A DNA stretch of 64,000 bases, from assembly GCA_049647585.1 (NCBI GenBank), contig JBARXY010000011.1, positions 186,001 through 250,000 on the forward strand, read 5' to 3'. Below the pieces are notes generated by a model, which was not told the DNA's origin, did no database searches, and saw nothing but the letters and a program-made list of their open reading frames with translations. Of this stretch, positions 1-10,604 are shown in pieces. The translations under genes were made by a program, and so were the position numbers. The stretch's first letter is position 1. Every line of letters begins with the position of its first letter. This stretch comes from JAGQSZ01 sp049647585. GTDB taxonomy: Bacteria; Actinomycetota; Acidimicrobiia; Acidimicrobiales; Microtrichaceae.

Positions 1-346
1 GTGACACGTGTGTTCTCCATTGATCTCCAAGTTGCGTGTTCACTGCGGCGAGAACCGCGCCGTGCAGACGCAGCACCGGGCGGCCCACGAAGTCCGAAAC
101 GACCTCGACATCACAGAGATGCCAGGTGTCGAGCAGATGAGGTTGGCCGAACCTGCTGCTCGACCACGCTTTGATGAACGCCTCCTTCGCTGCGTATCGA
201 GCGGCGAGGCGACGAGGGCTGTCGCCGGCATCCCCGCGTTCACCGACGCTGAAACCATCTGCCACAAACCGGGTACCCGGCACCTGCAACTGCTCGGCGA
301 ACGACCCAATGTCAACCACGTCCAGGCCAACTCCGACGATGCTCAC
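1..346 (-). CDS. acpS: Holo-ACP synthase (phosphopantetheinyl transferase), 3' end cut by window edge
   Basis: The frame begins GTG-AGC at 346 and reads MSIVGVGLDVVDIGSFAEQL, with ARYAAKEAFIKAW further on (about residues 48-60). These are the two signature motifs of AcpS-type 4'-phosphopantetheinyl transferases: the Mg/CoA-binding D in GVGLDVVDI and the E of KEAF. The enzyme moves the phosphopantetheine arm of CoA onto the serine of an acyl carrier domain. Its GTG start overlaps the fas stop as GTGA (343-346), so translation is probably coupled and the natural substrate is the ACP domain inside FAS. The same fas-acpS order is known in mycobacteria (Rv2524c-Rv2523c). About 115 codons are visible and the C-terminus lies outside the window. 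Confidence 0.93.
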   Translation of the reverse strand, partial: MSIVGVGLDVVDIGSFAEQLQVPGTRFVADGFSVGERGDAGDSPRRLAARYAAKEAFIKAWSSSRFGQPHLLDTWHLCDVEVVSDFVGRPVLRLHGAVLAAVNTQLGDQWRTHVS

Positions 347-3300
347 GAGTCGCTCTCATTCCGGGTACCGGCCGCGACGCCACCCACAGCACTTGCCGCG
401 ACGTAGTTGCCATCCGCACCGAGTCGTGACCCTGCGTCGATCAACATCGTCGCCTCTTCGTGGTGCCTCTCCTCGGAGTTCTCCTCGCCTTTGAAGCGCC
501 GATCAACTCGTTTGGAATACAGCGGCTCCCCTCCGTAATGACTGGCCAGACGTCGTTGAAGTGCTTTGAATCGACGTTCCCCGACCGCCTCCAGGTATCG
601 CTCCAGTGCTCCGGCCTGGCCTGCTTCAGCTCGGTTGGGTTGCACTTCTTCGTTCGCAACGAGGGCTCGGTGGAAGGTCGAGGCATCGGCAATGCACAGC
701 ACTGCCGAGACATGGCCGAAGCCAAGGCTGGTGACCAGACCAGCTCGCAGCCGTTCACCCGCAGCGATGGAGCGGTACCCGTAGCTGAGATGTGTGTGGT
801 CCCGGTGTGTCTCATCCAGACATTCCAAGTTGCGGTTCCCCGGGATCTGGCCCGTTTCCAGAATCTGCAGCATGCCGATCGTCTGCCATGCAGCAGAGCC
901 ACCCTTGGCGTGCCCGGTGACAGATTTCTGGGAAATGACTGCCAGGGGGTTTCCTTCCGAGCGACCGAGAGTCTCGGCGATTCGCTGGTGGAGGTCACTC
1001 TCGTTGGGATCATTGGCAGCGGTTGACGTGTCGTGTTTGGAGACGACCGCAATGTCGTCGGCCGCCAGACCGTGATCGGCAAGGGCCCGTGCCAGCGGGG
1101 AGTTCTGGCCGCCGCTCACACAGGCGAGCGCACCGAGTCCGGGCGCCGGGATCGAAGTGTGGATCCCGTCCGCGAAACTCGCTGCGTACGCAACGACACC
1201 TCTGACCGGAAGGCCCATCTCTGCCGCTACTGAAGCTCTGGCAAGAAGCACCGTGCCCCCTCCTTGGGCTTCGACAAACCCGCCGCGTCGCCGGTCGTTG
1301 GGCCTGGAGAACTCCGACGGTTCTAGACCGGCTGCCAACATGTCGTCGGTCGACGCGGTGGCGGACATCTCACCGAATCCGAGCACGCCTTCAAGTGCCA
1401 GGTCGTCCCAGCCTCCTGCGACGACGACATCGGCCTTGTCGGCGCGGATCTTGTCGACCGCCTCCTCCAGCGACACCGCCGCCGTCGCGCAGGCCGCAAC
1501 CGGGTGGATCATCGGCCCGTAGCTACCCACGTAGCTCTGGACGACGTAGGCGGCCATCACGTTGCCAAGGCCTTCCTGGAGCAGGTCGTTGGAATGCTCG
1601 CCACCGAGAACGGCGTCACGGTAGAGGGTCTGGATCGACGTCATCCCGCCCATGCCGGAACCCTGGGTGTTGGCCACCCGGGCCGGATGCACCCGGGCCA
1701 TGAGCTCCTCGGGGTCCATGCCTGCGTCCACAAAGGCCTCGACGGTCGCCACCAGATTCCACAACGACAGTCGGTCAACCGACGCGGCCATCTCGGCGGG
1801 GATCCCCCAGCGTGTGGGGTCGAATCCGACCGGAATCTGGGCCCCCACCCGCCGAGTCAGCTTCGCCCGTCTGGGAACCCGGACGCTGCTTCCCGCCTTG
1901 CGCAGAACCTGCCAGTCGCCATCGGCGTTGCGGCGAACCTTGGTGTTTTCGGGGTCGGCCGCAGCGAACGCCCGGCCCTCCGCCTCGTCGGCCACGGAGA
2001 TGACGACATCCGACTCGATGAAGACCTCGGCCATCAGCGAAATGCCGGCCGGTTCGAGGGGTCCGTCGGCGCCATAGGTGCGAATGCCGCAGCGTGAAGC
2101 GACCTCGTCACCGTAACGATCGGCGATCTCGCCTTCGGCTACCGGCTCGTTACTGTCGACATCGATCCAGGTCCCTCCGTCGAGTTCCGGGTCCCACGTT
2201 ATGAGGCCACACGTCCACGCCAGTTCGGCGACGGAACCGGGGGCGAGTTCGCCGTCAACCTCAAGGTCGAAGCGCGTTGCGCTTCCTCCCCAAGGTCCGA
2301 CCTCTCCGGCTCCGACGATCACGACCATGTCGTCCAACCTCCGTGACGGCACACCGCCGTTCGGTCGGGATTCGTCCGACAGATTGGGCACAGAACTCGC
2401 CTCGGTCGGGGTCAACGGAGACAACAGAGCCGGAATCGTGCTGACTACAGTTGTCTTGGCCCGGGTCGTCGCACCTCCAGCGACGGCAGTTCCCTGGACC
2501 GCATCGCTTTCATTTCCGACCGACGCGGTCAGTTCCGCCACCAGTGGCGCCACGGCATCCCTCAGACCACCGATACCGCCGAGACCGCCAGAAAGGTCGA
2601 CACGAACGGGTCCTCCAGGACCTATCCGACCGGACTCGCCATTCGCTGCTTGGGAGGCGGCGTTACGGCAGAGTTCGCTTATCAGCCAGCCCATCTCGGC
2701 AGACGAGAAGGTCCGAACGCCAAGGTCCCGTTCGACCAGGGCCGCCAGGGCGTCGTTCGCGTCCATCAGCCCGGTGCCCCGCACCCAACCGATCGTCGCT
2801 GCGATCAGATCGACCCGTTGACCCCAACGAACCTGCTCAGAGGCCCACTTCTCGGTGAATACCTCAAGTGCGGCCTTGGCTTCGCCGTAGGCGCCGTCAC
2901 CGCCGAATCCACCGTGGTTCGGCGATAGCGGTAGCACCACCTTGAACCGACGTCCGGCTGAACCGCTACTCGCGGAATGTTCGGCCAGAGCGCCGACCAG
3001 ACGCTCGACTCCCCACAGAAGTACCCGCATCGCAACTTCGGACGTCGGCCCGGCGTCAGCCAGATCGCCAGCCACTGGTCCAGCCGCGAACGGCAGGACG
3101 AGTGTCGGCGACATCGGGTCCTTCAGCGTGCGAGCCATTCCGGCCGTGTTGTCGATAACCGGTGAGACAACCCAGTCGACCAGTGCGTCGATGTCGCCGA
3201 ACGAAGCCAGATTTGCAGGCACCACGTGTAGCTCGGCGCCCGGGGCGCCAGCCGTTCGATATAGCTCGCGGTAGAAATCCAACCTCGCCGAAGACGCATT

Positions 3301-6300
3301 GGTAGTTGTGCAGACAACGGTTGCGCCGCCCGCCAGCAGATGGCGGACCACCTCCACCGCGATCGAACCCGGTGATGCTCCGGTTACCAGGGCGACTTCC
3401 CCCTCAAAATTCGACGCGTTGAGCCCAGGCTTGCCCGGCTCAGACTGGTCCAGGCCCAGCGATGTCAACAGAGTCGTCAGTCGGTCCTCACCCGTCGGCA
3501 GCTCGACGGCATTGGCCACACCGTCGACCCACTCGACGCCAGGTCGAGTCGATGGCACCGGGATCGGCCAGTTCGCACCCTCGAGGATCGTCCGGAAACG
3601 TCTTGCGGCAGCATGATCGCCACGAAGTTCAGCTCGTTCGGCGTAGTACAGCGCATGGGCGCGGACACCGGGATCGGTTACATGGCGGGCCAGCCGTCGT
3701 GCCTCGGCGTCAAGGTCGTCCTCGGAGCTTTCGCCGCGCAGGCCGGCATGGTGGAGCGCCAACACATCGTGTCTGGCAGTCGCCCACCAGGACGTGAACG
3801 CCACGTGACGGCGAGGATCGAATATGCCCGCAATCTCACTCGCCCGCCGCTCTCCGTGTTCGTCGTCGAGCGCCGAAAGACGATCTTCGACGCTTGAGTC
3901 GACCGGCTCCGACTCGCTCGCATCGGGCGCCACCTTGTCGAGAATGCCGCGGGCGACGTCCGCAATGAGCCCGCTCGGGCCTGCGATTCGTTCCTCGAGG
4001 GCTGTCACCGCAGCGGCGTCCACCGTGCCGCCCGACTCCCGCGGGCTGCTCAACGTCACCCCGGCGTCGGCAGCGACCAACTGCACCGCAGCATCCACGG
4101 CGTCGTTGCCCTTCGAGCTCAGCGGAACGAGGCGGCCGAGGGCGCCACCGCGGGCGCTGTCGGACTCGCGCCCGTCGAATGCGAGGGCGGTCAGGACCCG
4201 CTGGGACCAACCGTCGCTCAGGTGCCAGTGTTCGGCCACACGCGAAGCAACGTCGCGTGGCTTCAGCCGCAGCGGTCCCAGCACCCGAGCGAGGGCCGAA
4301 TCCCTGGCATCGCGCAGGACGGGGCCGGGGAACGTGTAGCGGGATGCCCGCCCGGAAAGCTCGATTGCAAGTTGGGTTAGCGGCAACTCCCGCGCTCCAT
4401 CGACACCTGAGATGTTGAACTCTGCGCCCAGGTCCATCAGCAACTGGTTTCTGCGCGACGAGACGCCGTCGACCAGGTCGTCGATGGATTCCGAGCCGAG
4501 CAGTTGGTCCGGTCGGACCTTCAGCTGCAGTGCGATCAGCAGGTTGAGCGCGTCGCCCGCAGTCATCGGCAGGTCGTCCACGGCCACGTCGGATCCCGCA
4601 GGAGCGGTCGCAACGGCTCGCGCCGCAGCCGCTGGGGTCGCAGCCGCTGGGGTCGCAGCCGCCGGAGCTGGAGCCGGGGCGGAACTCGCCGGGTCAGGCA
4701 GCTCGGCTTCGGGCCCAGCAGACCCGGAGCCATCTGACTCGGACCCGCCAGAGTCGGAACCGGCAGCGTTCGATTCGCCAGAGTCGGGCCCAACATCGAG
4801 GTCCTCAAGTTCGGGGTTCTCGTCGGTTGCGAACACAACGGCTCTGTCGGCCTCGATGTTCTGCACGACGACGGCGCTGGAGCCTGCGTCCAGGGCAAGA
4901 GTTCCCTTGGCCAGGTTGGCAACCGTTGGCGCCGACCCGAGGCCAACTTCGACAACTCTCTCCACGCCGACGCCGCCAGACTCAACCGACGCGAACAGAA
5001 GGTCCTGGGTTTCGATCCAACGGACCGGTGACGCGAACTGCCACGCGAGCAGTTCGATCAACAATTCACGGCACAGCCGCTCGGGCTCATCCTTCCAGTC
5101 GTCCCAGTCCCGCAGCACCTCGGTGAGAGATTCGGAGTCCACATGTGCGCAGACCTCTTCGACGTAGTCACGCTCGAGCGAGAACAGGCGAGGGACCAGG
5201 TTGGGCACATACCGGTCGACCAGAAGGTCCGGGTCTATTCGACTTGGCAGACCCATGGCGAGGTGGGCCCGAAACTCGTCAACCCCGTTGCGCAGGACGC
5301 TCGAGTGGAACGGAACGTCGATACCGGGCACGTACAGAAACGCGGGGCGTGAATCCTTCGTCGCCCGCGATTCGAGAGCCGACTCCAGCGCAGCAAGGGA
5401 AGCGTTGGTCCCAGCGACCGCATACTGCTTGCCGCGGAGGTTGTAATTGACAATCTCCAGGGTCTGGCCGAGTTCGTCCCGGAGTTCACCGACGAGTTCC
5501 TCGACTTGGGCATGATCCATCCCGATCTGGTGTGGGCGTACTACCCCGAGTCGGTAATCCGAACGGCCGGCTTCGTCACGCGGAACAAGATGGTGCATTG
5601 CCTGCCCCCGTCGGAAGACGAGTTCGACGACGGCTTCTAGCTGAAGGACCCCACCGACGGCAGCGAGAGCGTTGTACTCACCGACAGAATGCCCGGCGCA
5701 GATCGAGTCCTCGTCGAAAAGACCCTCCTCGCGAAGCTCCGCCACCTGGGCCGAAGCGAGCGCTGCCATAGCAACCTGGGTGAACTGGGTCAGATGCAGC
5801 ACTCCGAGTGGGTGGCGGTGCACTTCGATCGACCCGTCGGCTCCAGCGGCCGAGATGATGGTCGGGTTGTCGCGCACGATCGTGAGGATCGAAAATCCGA
5901 GTCGTTCGCGGGTGTGTTTGTCGGCGCGATCCCAGATCTCACGGGCAGCCGGTGACCGGTCGTAGCCATCCATGCCCATTCCCGGGCGCTGAATCCCCTG
6001 ACCCGGGAACAGGTATGCCGTGCGGGGCGGCGCAATTTCGGCGGTCGCCAACAGAACCGGGACCGGCCCGTCCTCCCTGTTGGCAACGACCGTCGCCTCG
6101 ACAACGGTGTGCGCGTCGCGGACCCCTGTTCTGACGACTGTCACGGTCAGCTTCTCGGAGAGTTCGACCGGCGCCATGAAGCGAGCCCGCCACGATGTGA
6201 CCCTGTCGGCTCGACCGCCGGCAGCGTGTTCGACCACGGCTTGCTGCGCCGCTGCAGAGGTCCAGGCTCCGTGGACGATCGGGGCGTCGAGGCCGGCGAG

Positions 6301-9300
6301 TCGGGCAACGGCCACCGAGCGGTGGATCGGGTTGTGGTCACCGGAGACGGCGGCAAAGGCGTCCATCGACGGCGGCGTTGTTACCTGCACCCGGGCAATC
6401 GTCTTGCGCGGTCGTTCGTTGACAAGAGTTTCCGACGGCTCGTCGGCACCGCCAGCTGCTCCGGCGATATTCGTGTCACGCAACAGGAACGCGCCGTCGA
6501 CCCTGACGATCGCGATGTCGTCGAGGACGATTTCTGCGACGGTGTCGACCCGCGTGCCGGCATCGTGGACGCTCAACGACGTGATCGATGCTCGAACCGA
6601 CAACTTCTCTGGCCCTGCGACCTCAGCTTCGCCCCGGCCAGACACAGCGTTGTTGAACCCTGCCGCAGTGAACGCTGGCTCGTCAGATGCTGACGACACC
6701 CGTCGGCGCAGGCCCGCGGGCGCGGTGATGGTCACTGCGTGTTCCAGATGCACCAGGTCCAACAGGCTGCCGACGACTTCGTCGGCGCCAAGAGCGGCGA
6801 AGACTGCGGGCCACACGACTGGGAGCCAACCGTCAGGCAGCGTCGATCCGCCCGAAGCTCCCAGCAAGCGGGAGTGCGCGGCCCGGCGAAGCGGGTCGTC
6901 GGTGGCGGCGAAGACCACCTCCTTGCCGAGCGGAACCGGAGCCGGAGCTGAACCTGTCAGGCCTTCCGAAGGTATCGAAATGCCGATGAGGACATCGTTC
7001 AGCATGCGTCGCAGCGAATCCGTCCGTCCTGCGACATCCAGTTGGATGATGTCGACACCGGATGAGTTCCCATGTCGAAACTCGAGGGTGAGCTTGTCTG
7101 GCGAATTAGCGGAAGCCGTGCCGTCGGCCTCGGACTCGCCGTAGCCCTGCAGCGTCGGCAGGCCGATGGTCAGCACCGCTACTTCATCGGGATCCTCTGA
7201 CGAGACTTCCAGGGTGACCACCTCCGAAGTTCGGCCGGGGCCATCCAGTCGCATCGTTGCCCTGGTCAGGTTCTGGTTCTCGTCGGTGACCAGATGCCAG
7301 TTCTCGACAGCACCAAAGGCAAGTACAGGGTTCGACCAGTTCGAGGTTCCTACAACCACCGTGCGCGCCTCGAGCAGCGCTGCGACCGGCCCACGCAACT
7401 CGGCAGTCGGGCCGCGTCGCCGCAGTCTCGTGATGTCGACGGACTCCTCGCGGGGTTCTTCGGTGGACAGGGTCTCGACGACGTGCGCTTCGAATCGGGT
7501 CAGGAGGTCGGCGACTGGTTCGTCCACCGTGGTGATTCCGGCGACGGCTGCCGGTCCCGGAATAACCAGTGTCGCGTCGGCGTCGAAGTGCGGGTGCTGG
7601 GCCTGCCAGAGCGAATCGGACTGGTACCAGCGCCGCACATCGGCGTCGATGACCGGTACGAACGGGACAGGCTTACCGGGCCGACGACACACAGCCACGA
7701 AGAACCCTGCGTCTGCTGGGTGGAGAGGGGTGTCGGAAGCTGACGGATGCGCATCGAGTAGCGCGCCGATGGCACCGGCGGGGTCATCGACACTTTCGGG
7801 AGCGTCGAAGAGTGTTGCCACGTCACCTGTCTCGGCAGGGTCGAGTCGAGCCTCCGCGCGTTGTAGCAGCGCTATGAACCGCTGGCGGTGAGAAGCATCC
7901 AGCCAGGCGCCGTCCTCGTAGCGGCCTTGGCGTCCGATCGCTGCGAGTTCCACGAAGCGTCGCAACATGGCCTCGTAGGTCATTGCGGACACGTCACCGA
8001 AATAGGGCTTCGCGGTCCGGGCCAGGCTGGCGATGATCTCATCCCGGCGGGATTCCACCGCTTCGGAGTTGCCTGCGACCTCGTCGAGAAGCGCCGCGCA
8101 ACGCGACGCCGAGTTGTCCAGAAAGTGGATGTCGGCATCCAGCCCCGAACGCCCTGAGGTGACTCCGCCGTGGAACTCTCCCGGAGCGATGAAGCCGTCC
8201 CCGAGGCCCGCGCCGCTGCCCGAGCCATGACTCGTTTGGCCAGCCGAGCTTCCCGTCACCGTCGTTCCAGTCGCCGATGTTCCCGTCGCCGATCTCAGAG
8301 CCTTCTTGACGCCATGGGTCGCGGTCGCCTCGGCTGTGGCCATGGCGACCGTGCCGAGCAGGACGGCGTCGACCGGCATGACCCGACCGCCGTGATTCAA
8401 CGCCCATCTGCCGGTCAACATTTCTGCCGCACGTTCGGGTGTCCCGATACCGCCACCGACACAGAGAACGACGTTGGAGCGGGTGCGGATCTGGTGGTAG
8501 CTGCCTAGCAGAAGGTCCTCGAGGTCGACCCATGAATGGTGACCGCCGGCGGTCCCACCCTCGACGTGCATGAACACCGTGTGACGTGGCGCCGCATCGG
8601 CGATGGCGAGCACCTGGCGGATCTGCGCCGCGGTCCCCGGCTTGAACGCGTTGCACCACATGTCGAGTCCGGCCAATTCGTCGAGCAGCGCGACCGCGTC
8701 ATCGACTTCGGGGATTCCGGCCGAGACGGTCACACCACAGATCGGTGCACCGGCGCGACGGGCTTCCTGGACCAGCCGTGTGCCCCCCAGATGCAGGTTC
8801 CACAGGTATGGGTCCAGGTGCAGCGCGTTGAACACGATTTCCTGGCCGGGGTCGAGAAGCTCACCGAGTTCGACGAGTCGTTCAGCGAAGATCTCGCGGG
8901 TGACCTGACCGCCACCGGCGAGCTCGGCGAGAAACCCGCTATTGGCCGCGGCGGCGACAATCGGTGCGTCCACCGTCGTTGGAGTCATGCCGGGCAAGAC
9001 CATCGGCGAACGACCAGTCGCCCGGGTGAAGGCGTTCTCAAGTCTGATCTGGCCACCCGGAACACGGACCACCGTCGGCGCATACGACTCGTAGGTCCGC
9101 TCCGGCTGCTGTGGCGTCGCTCCGGCTGTTACCAGCTTGCGCCTCGCCGACTCGTCGCTCAGGGCCAACACCCGCGCACCCGAACCGCGCACGCCGGCCT
9201 CGGTCAGCTTCGCGATGCCATCGCTCGGGCCCAGGTCAAGGATCCAGTCAGCAGGGCGCGTTCCCAGGGAGCCGTCGGCGAGGCCCGACACCGTCTGGTA

Positions 9301-10380
9301 CCAGTGGCTCGAGTTCGTGAGCATCGACGCGACCAAGGCTTCGGTCACATCCACACCGCGTGCGAACGGTGCCGGTCCCGCCGGGTTCAACACCTCGAGT
9401 CCCTCAGCCGGGATCACGCAGGCAACATCGGAGGCGCTGAGTGCGTCCATCAGTGACGCCGTGACCGCGCCGAGCATCGGGTGGTGACAGGGAGCCGAGA
9501 CGGCAAGTGGTTCCCAGACCAGACGGGTACCACTACGGCTCTCGGCAATGTCATCAGCCAGCACACGGCGCGCACCCTCCAACGATGCGGGAGAACCCGA
9601 AAGAACGGCCCGGTAGGGACCGTGGTGGAGCGCTATTCGGGCCGACTCCCTGGGTGCCAGAGCGAGTTCTCCGCGGGCCGGATCCCCATCCAGCTGGGCA
9701 AGCAGGTCCGCGATGCGGTCGGTGCGCATTCCGGCGACAGCGACCATCGGCGTCCCGGCATCCTGATTTCCACCGAGCGCCGAGCTCAGCTCGGACAACG
9801 CCACCGATTCTCCAGATGCACCCACCACGTGGCCCAGGTGAACCGCCACCTGGAGGAAGGGAAGCAGTGCGTCCTCGTCGTCGAGTCCTCGCGGGTCTGA
9901 GGCGACCGCCCCGGCGGCGAGAATCCCTCCCGAGTGCCCGGTGACGGCAACAATCGAGCCGTTCTCGACCGCACTCCACAACCCGTCCTCCCACGCCTCC
10001 CGGTATGCCAGTAGCTGGGTCAACAACACCCCCGGCATCGACAGGGGAAGCGCCGCCAGTTCCGCAGCCGATGGCACGTCACCGGAATCGGCCCATCGCA
10101 GCGGGTCGAAGCCTCTTGACGATGCGCCGAGGTCGCGAACCGCTGGCGAGGCGGCGATGTCAGCGATCATCTCGGCCCAGCGTTGGGCCTTCGGGCGCAG
10201 CCAGGAGCGCCGATCCAGAATCGCGGTGAGGTCCTCCCACCATGGCCAACCCTGCCCTGCGAAGGTAAGCGCGGCTGTGGCCGATCCCACCGACAGCCGG
10301 TGCACGAGCGAACCGGCAACCGGCTCCCGTGTCACGAATCGGGGCGCGGCGAAGCTGGGCGTCAAGGTCGACACCGTCAT
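343..10380 (-). CDS. fas: Type I fatty acid synthase, single-chain multidomain
   Basis: A protein of about 3,345 residues carries every catalytic domain for de novo fatty acid synthesis in the bacterial/fungal type I order. Acetyltransferase: GHSGG nucleophile near residue 150. Enoyl reductase: LPGMTPTTVDAPIV near 465 and a glycine-rich CVGGGIG. Hot-dog dehydratase: GDHNPIH near 1347. Malonyl/palmitoyl transferase: GHSVGEY, Ser about 1565. ACP: DGVSSRRNQ, attachment Ser about 1974. Ketoreductase: LVTGASPGS near 2330. Ketosynthase: CATAAVS, Cys about 2964, followed by KHDTSTAAND and SVTGHAKGG histidines. Acidic and Ala/Pro linkers precede the ACP (about 1850-1930), and a Gly/Ser/Thr-rich insert lies in the ER region (about 690-740). 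I start at ATG 10380 because GGAG sits 6 bases upstream; an in-frame ATG at 10392 has no such site. The GTTACC-type repeats upstream may be the operator. Confidence 0.97.
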   Translation of the reverse strand: MTVSTLTPSFAAPRFVTREPVAGSLVHRLSVGSATAALTFAGQGWPWWEDLTAILDRRSWLRPKAQRWAEMIADIAASPAVRDLGASSRGFDPLRWADSGDVPSAAELAALPLSMPGVLLTQLLAYREAWEDGLWSAVENGSIVAVTGHSGGILAAGAVASDPRGLDDEDALLPFLQVAVHLGHVVGASGESVALSELSSALGGNQDAGTPMVAVAGMRTDRIADLLAQLDGDPARGELALAPRESARIALHHGPYRAVLSGSPASLEGARRVLADDIAESRSGTRLVWEPLAVSAPCHHPMLGAVTASLMDALSASDVACVIPAEGLEVLNPAGPAPFARGVDVTEALVASMLTNSSHWYQTVSGLADGSLGTRPADWILDLGPSDGIAKLTEAGVRGSGARVLALSDESARRKLVTAGATPQQPERTYESYAPTVVRVPGGQIRLENAFTRATGRSPMVLPGMTPTTVDAPIVAAAANSGFLAELAGGGQVTREIFAERLVELGELLDPGQEIVFNALHLDPYLWNLHLGGTRLVQEARRAGAPICGVTVSAGIPEVDDAVALLDELAGLDMWCNAFKPGTAAQIRQVLAIADAAPRHTVFMHVEGGTAGGHHSWVDLEDLLLGSYHQIRTRSNVVLCVGGGIGTPERAAEMLTGRWALNHGGRVMPVDAVLLGTVAMATAEATATHGVKKALRSATGTSATGTTVTGSSAGQTSHGSGSGAGLGDGFIAPGEFHGGVTSGRSGLDADIHFLDNSASRCAALLDEVAGNSEAVESRRDEIIASLARTAKPYFGDVSAMTYEAMLRRFVELAAIGRQGRYEDGAWLDASHRQRFIALLQRAEARLDPAETGDVATLFDAPESVDDPAGAIGALLDAHPSASDTPLHPADAGFFVAVCRRPGKPVPFVPVIDADVRRWYQSDSLWQAQHPHFDADATLVIPGPAAVAGITTVDEPVADLLTRFEAHVVETLSTEEPREESVDITRLRRRGPTAELRGPVAALLEARTVVVGTSNWSNPVLAFGAVENWHLVTDENQNLTRATMRLDGPGRTSEVVTLEVSSEDPDEVAVLTIGLPTLQGYGESEADGTASANSPDKLTLEFRHGNSSGVDIIQLDVAGRTDSLRRMLNDVLIGISIPSEGLTGSAPAPVPLGKEVVFAATDDPLRRAAHSRLLGASGGSTLPDGWLPVVWPAVFAALGADEVVGSLLDLVHLEHAVTITAPAGLRRRVSSASDEPAFTAAGFNNAVSGRGEAEVAGPEKLSVRASITSLSVHDAGTRVDTVAEIVLDDIAIVRVDGAFLLRDTNIAGAAGGADEPSETLVNERPRKTIARVQVTTPPSMDAFAAVSGDHNPIHRSVAVARLAGLDAPIVHGAWTSAAAQQAVVEHAAGGRADRVTSWRARFMAPVELSEKLTVTVVRTGVRDAHTVVEATVVANREDGPVPVLLATAEIAPPRTAYLFPGQGIQRPGMGMDGYDRSPAAREIWDRADKHTRERLGFSILTIVRDNPTIISAAGADGSIEVHRHPLGVLHLTQFTQVAMAALASAQVAELREEGLFDEDSICAGHSVGEYNALAAVGGVLQLEAVVELVFRRGQAMHHLVPRDEAGRSDYRLGVVRPHQIGMDHAQVEELVGELRDELGQTLEIVNYNLRGKQYAVAGTNASLAALESALESRATKDSRPAFLYVPGIDVPFHSSVLRNGVDEFRAHLAMGLPSRIDPDLLVDRYVPNLVPRLFSLERDYVEEVCAHVDSESLTEVLRDWDDWKDEPERLCRELLIELLAWQFASPVRWIETQDLLFASVESGGVGVERVVEVGLGSAPTVANLAKGTLALDAGSSAVVVQNIEADRAVVFATDENPELEDLDVGPDSGESNAAGSDSGGSESDGSGSAGPEAELPDPASSAPAPAPAAATPAAATPAAAARAVATAPAGSDVAVDDLPMTAGDALNLLIALQLKVRPDQLLGSESIDDLVDGVSSRRNQLLMDLGAEFNISGVDGARELPLTQLAIELSGRASRYTFPGPVLRDARDSALARVLGPLRLKPRDVASRVAEHWHLSDGWSQRVLTALAFDGRESDSARGGALGRLVPLSSKGNDAVDAAVQLVAADAGVTLSSPRESGGTVDAAAVTALEERIAGPSGLIADVARGILDKVAPDASESEPVDSSVEDRLSALDDEHGERRASEIAGIFDPRRHVAFTSWWATARHDVLALHHAGLRGESSEDDLDAEARRLARHVTDPGVRAHALYYAERAELRGDHAAARRFRTILEGANWPIPVPSTRPGVEWVDGVANAVELPTGEDRLTTLLTSLGLDQSEPGKPGLNASNFEGEVALVTGASPGSIAVEVVRHLLAGGATVVCTTTNASSARLDFYRELYRTAGAPGAELHVVPANLASFGDIDALVDWVVSPVIDNTAGMARTLKDPMSPTLVLPFAAGPVAGDLADAGPTSEVAMRVLLWGVERLVGALAEHSASSGSAGRRFKVVLPLSPNHGGFGGDGAYGEAKAALEVFTEKWASEQVRWGQRVDLIAATIGWVRGTGLMDANDALAALVERDLGVRTFSSAEMGWLISELCRNAASQAANGESGRIGPGGPVRVDLSGGLGGIGGLRDAVAPLVAELTASVGNESDAVQGTAVAGGATTRAKTTVVSTIPALLSPLTPTEASSVPNLSDESRPNGGVPSRRLDDMVVIVGAGEVGPWGGSATRFDLEVDGELAPGSVAELAWTCGLITWDPELDGGTWIDVDSNEPVAEGEIADRYGDEVASRCGIRTYGADGPLEPAGISLMAEVFIESDVVISVADEAEGRAFAAADPENTKVRRNADGDWQVLRKAGSSVRVPRRAKLTRRVGAQIPVGFDPTRWGIPAEMAASVDRLSLWNLVATVEAFVDAGMDPEELMARVHPARVANTQGSGMGGMTSIQTLYRDAVLGGEHSNDLLQEGLGNVMAAYVVQSYVGSYGPMIHPVAACATAAVSLEEAVDKIRADKADVVVAGGWDDLALEGVLGFGEMSATASTDDMLAAGLEPSEFSRPNDRRRGGFVEAQGGGTVLLARASVAAEMGLPVRGVVAYAASFADGIHTSIPAPGLGALACVSGGQNSPLARALADHGLAADDIAVVSKHDTSTAANDPNESDLHQRIAETLGRSEGNPLAVISQKSVTGHAKGGSAAWQTIGMLQILETGQIPGNRNLECLDETHRDHTHLSYGYRSIAAGERLRAGLVTSLGFGHVSAVLCIADASTFHRALVANEEVQPNRAEAGQAGALERYLEAVGERRFKALQRRLASHYGGEPLYSKRVDRRFKGEENSEERHHEEATMLIDAGSRLGADGNYVAASAVGGVAAGTRNESDS

Positions 10381-10456
10381 GAAGTTCTCCATATGTTTCG
10401 GGTCTTGGCGCGGCTGCGGTTGCCGCTCCGAGTTGTGACTGCCCAGGACCCGTCCA

Positions 10457-10533
10457 GTTACCTGAAACCTCTAAGTTTCCGTTGGGTAACCGTAAGTGAC
10501 TGTGGGGTAGCCCAGAGTTACCAAGGAGTAACC
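10457..10533. promoter_or_regulatory. Cluster of GTTACC/GGTAAC half-sites upstream of fas
   Basis: Four related hexamers lie 77-153 bases before the fas start: GTTACC at 10457-10462, GGTAAC at 10485-10490, GTTACC at 10517-10522 and GTAACC at 10528-10533. The last two form an inverted repeat (GTTAC, six bases, GTAAC). The same arms make a perfect palindrome at the promoter of the acyl-CoA dehydrogenase gene starting at 47345. This arrangement would suit a TetR-type lipid regulator such as a FasR equivalent, but no regulator is identified here and the function is inferred from position. Confidence 0.5.
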
Positions 10534-10604
10534 GATTCTCGGCGAAGGGTCCGACGGGAACCGCCCGGGGCGAATCCACGGGTCGAAGGTTAGAACGGAG
10601 GTAA

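Noticed and set aside
6020..7144. Open frame of 374 codons on the plus strand opposite fas
   Set aside because: Low-complexity Ser/Ala/Arg/Thr product typical of an antisense frame; fas is continuous across it.
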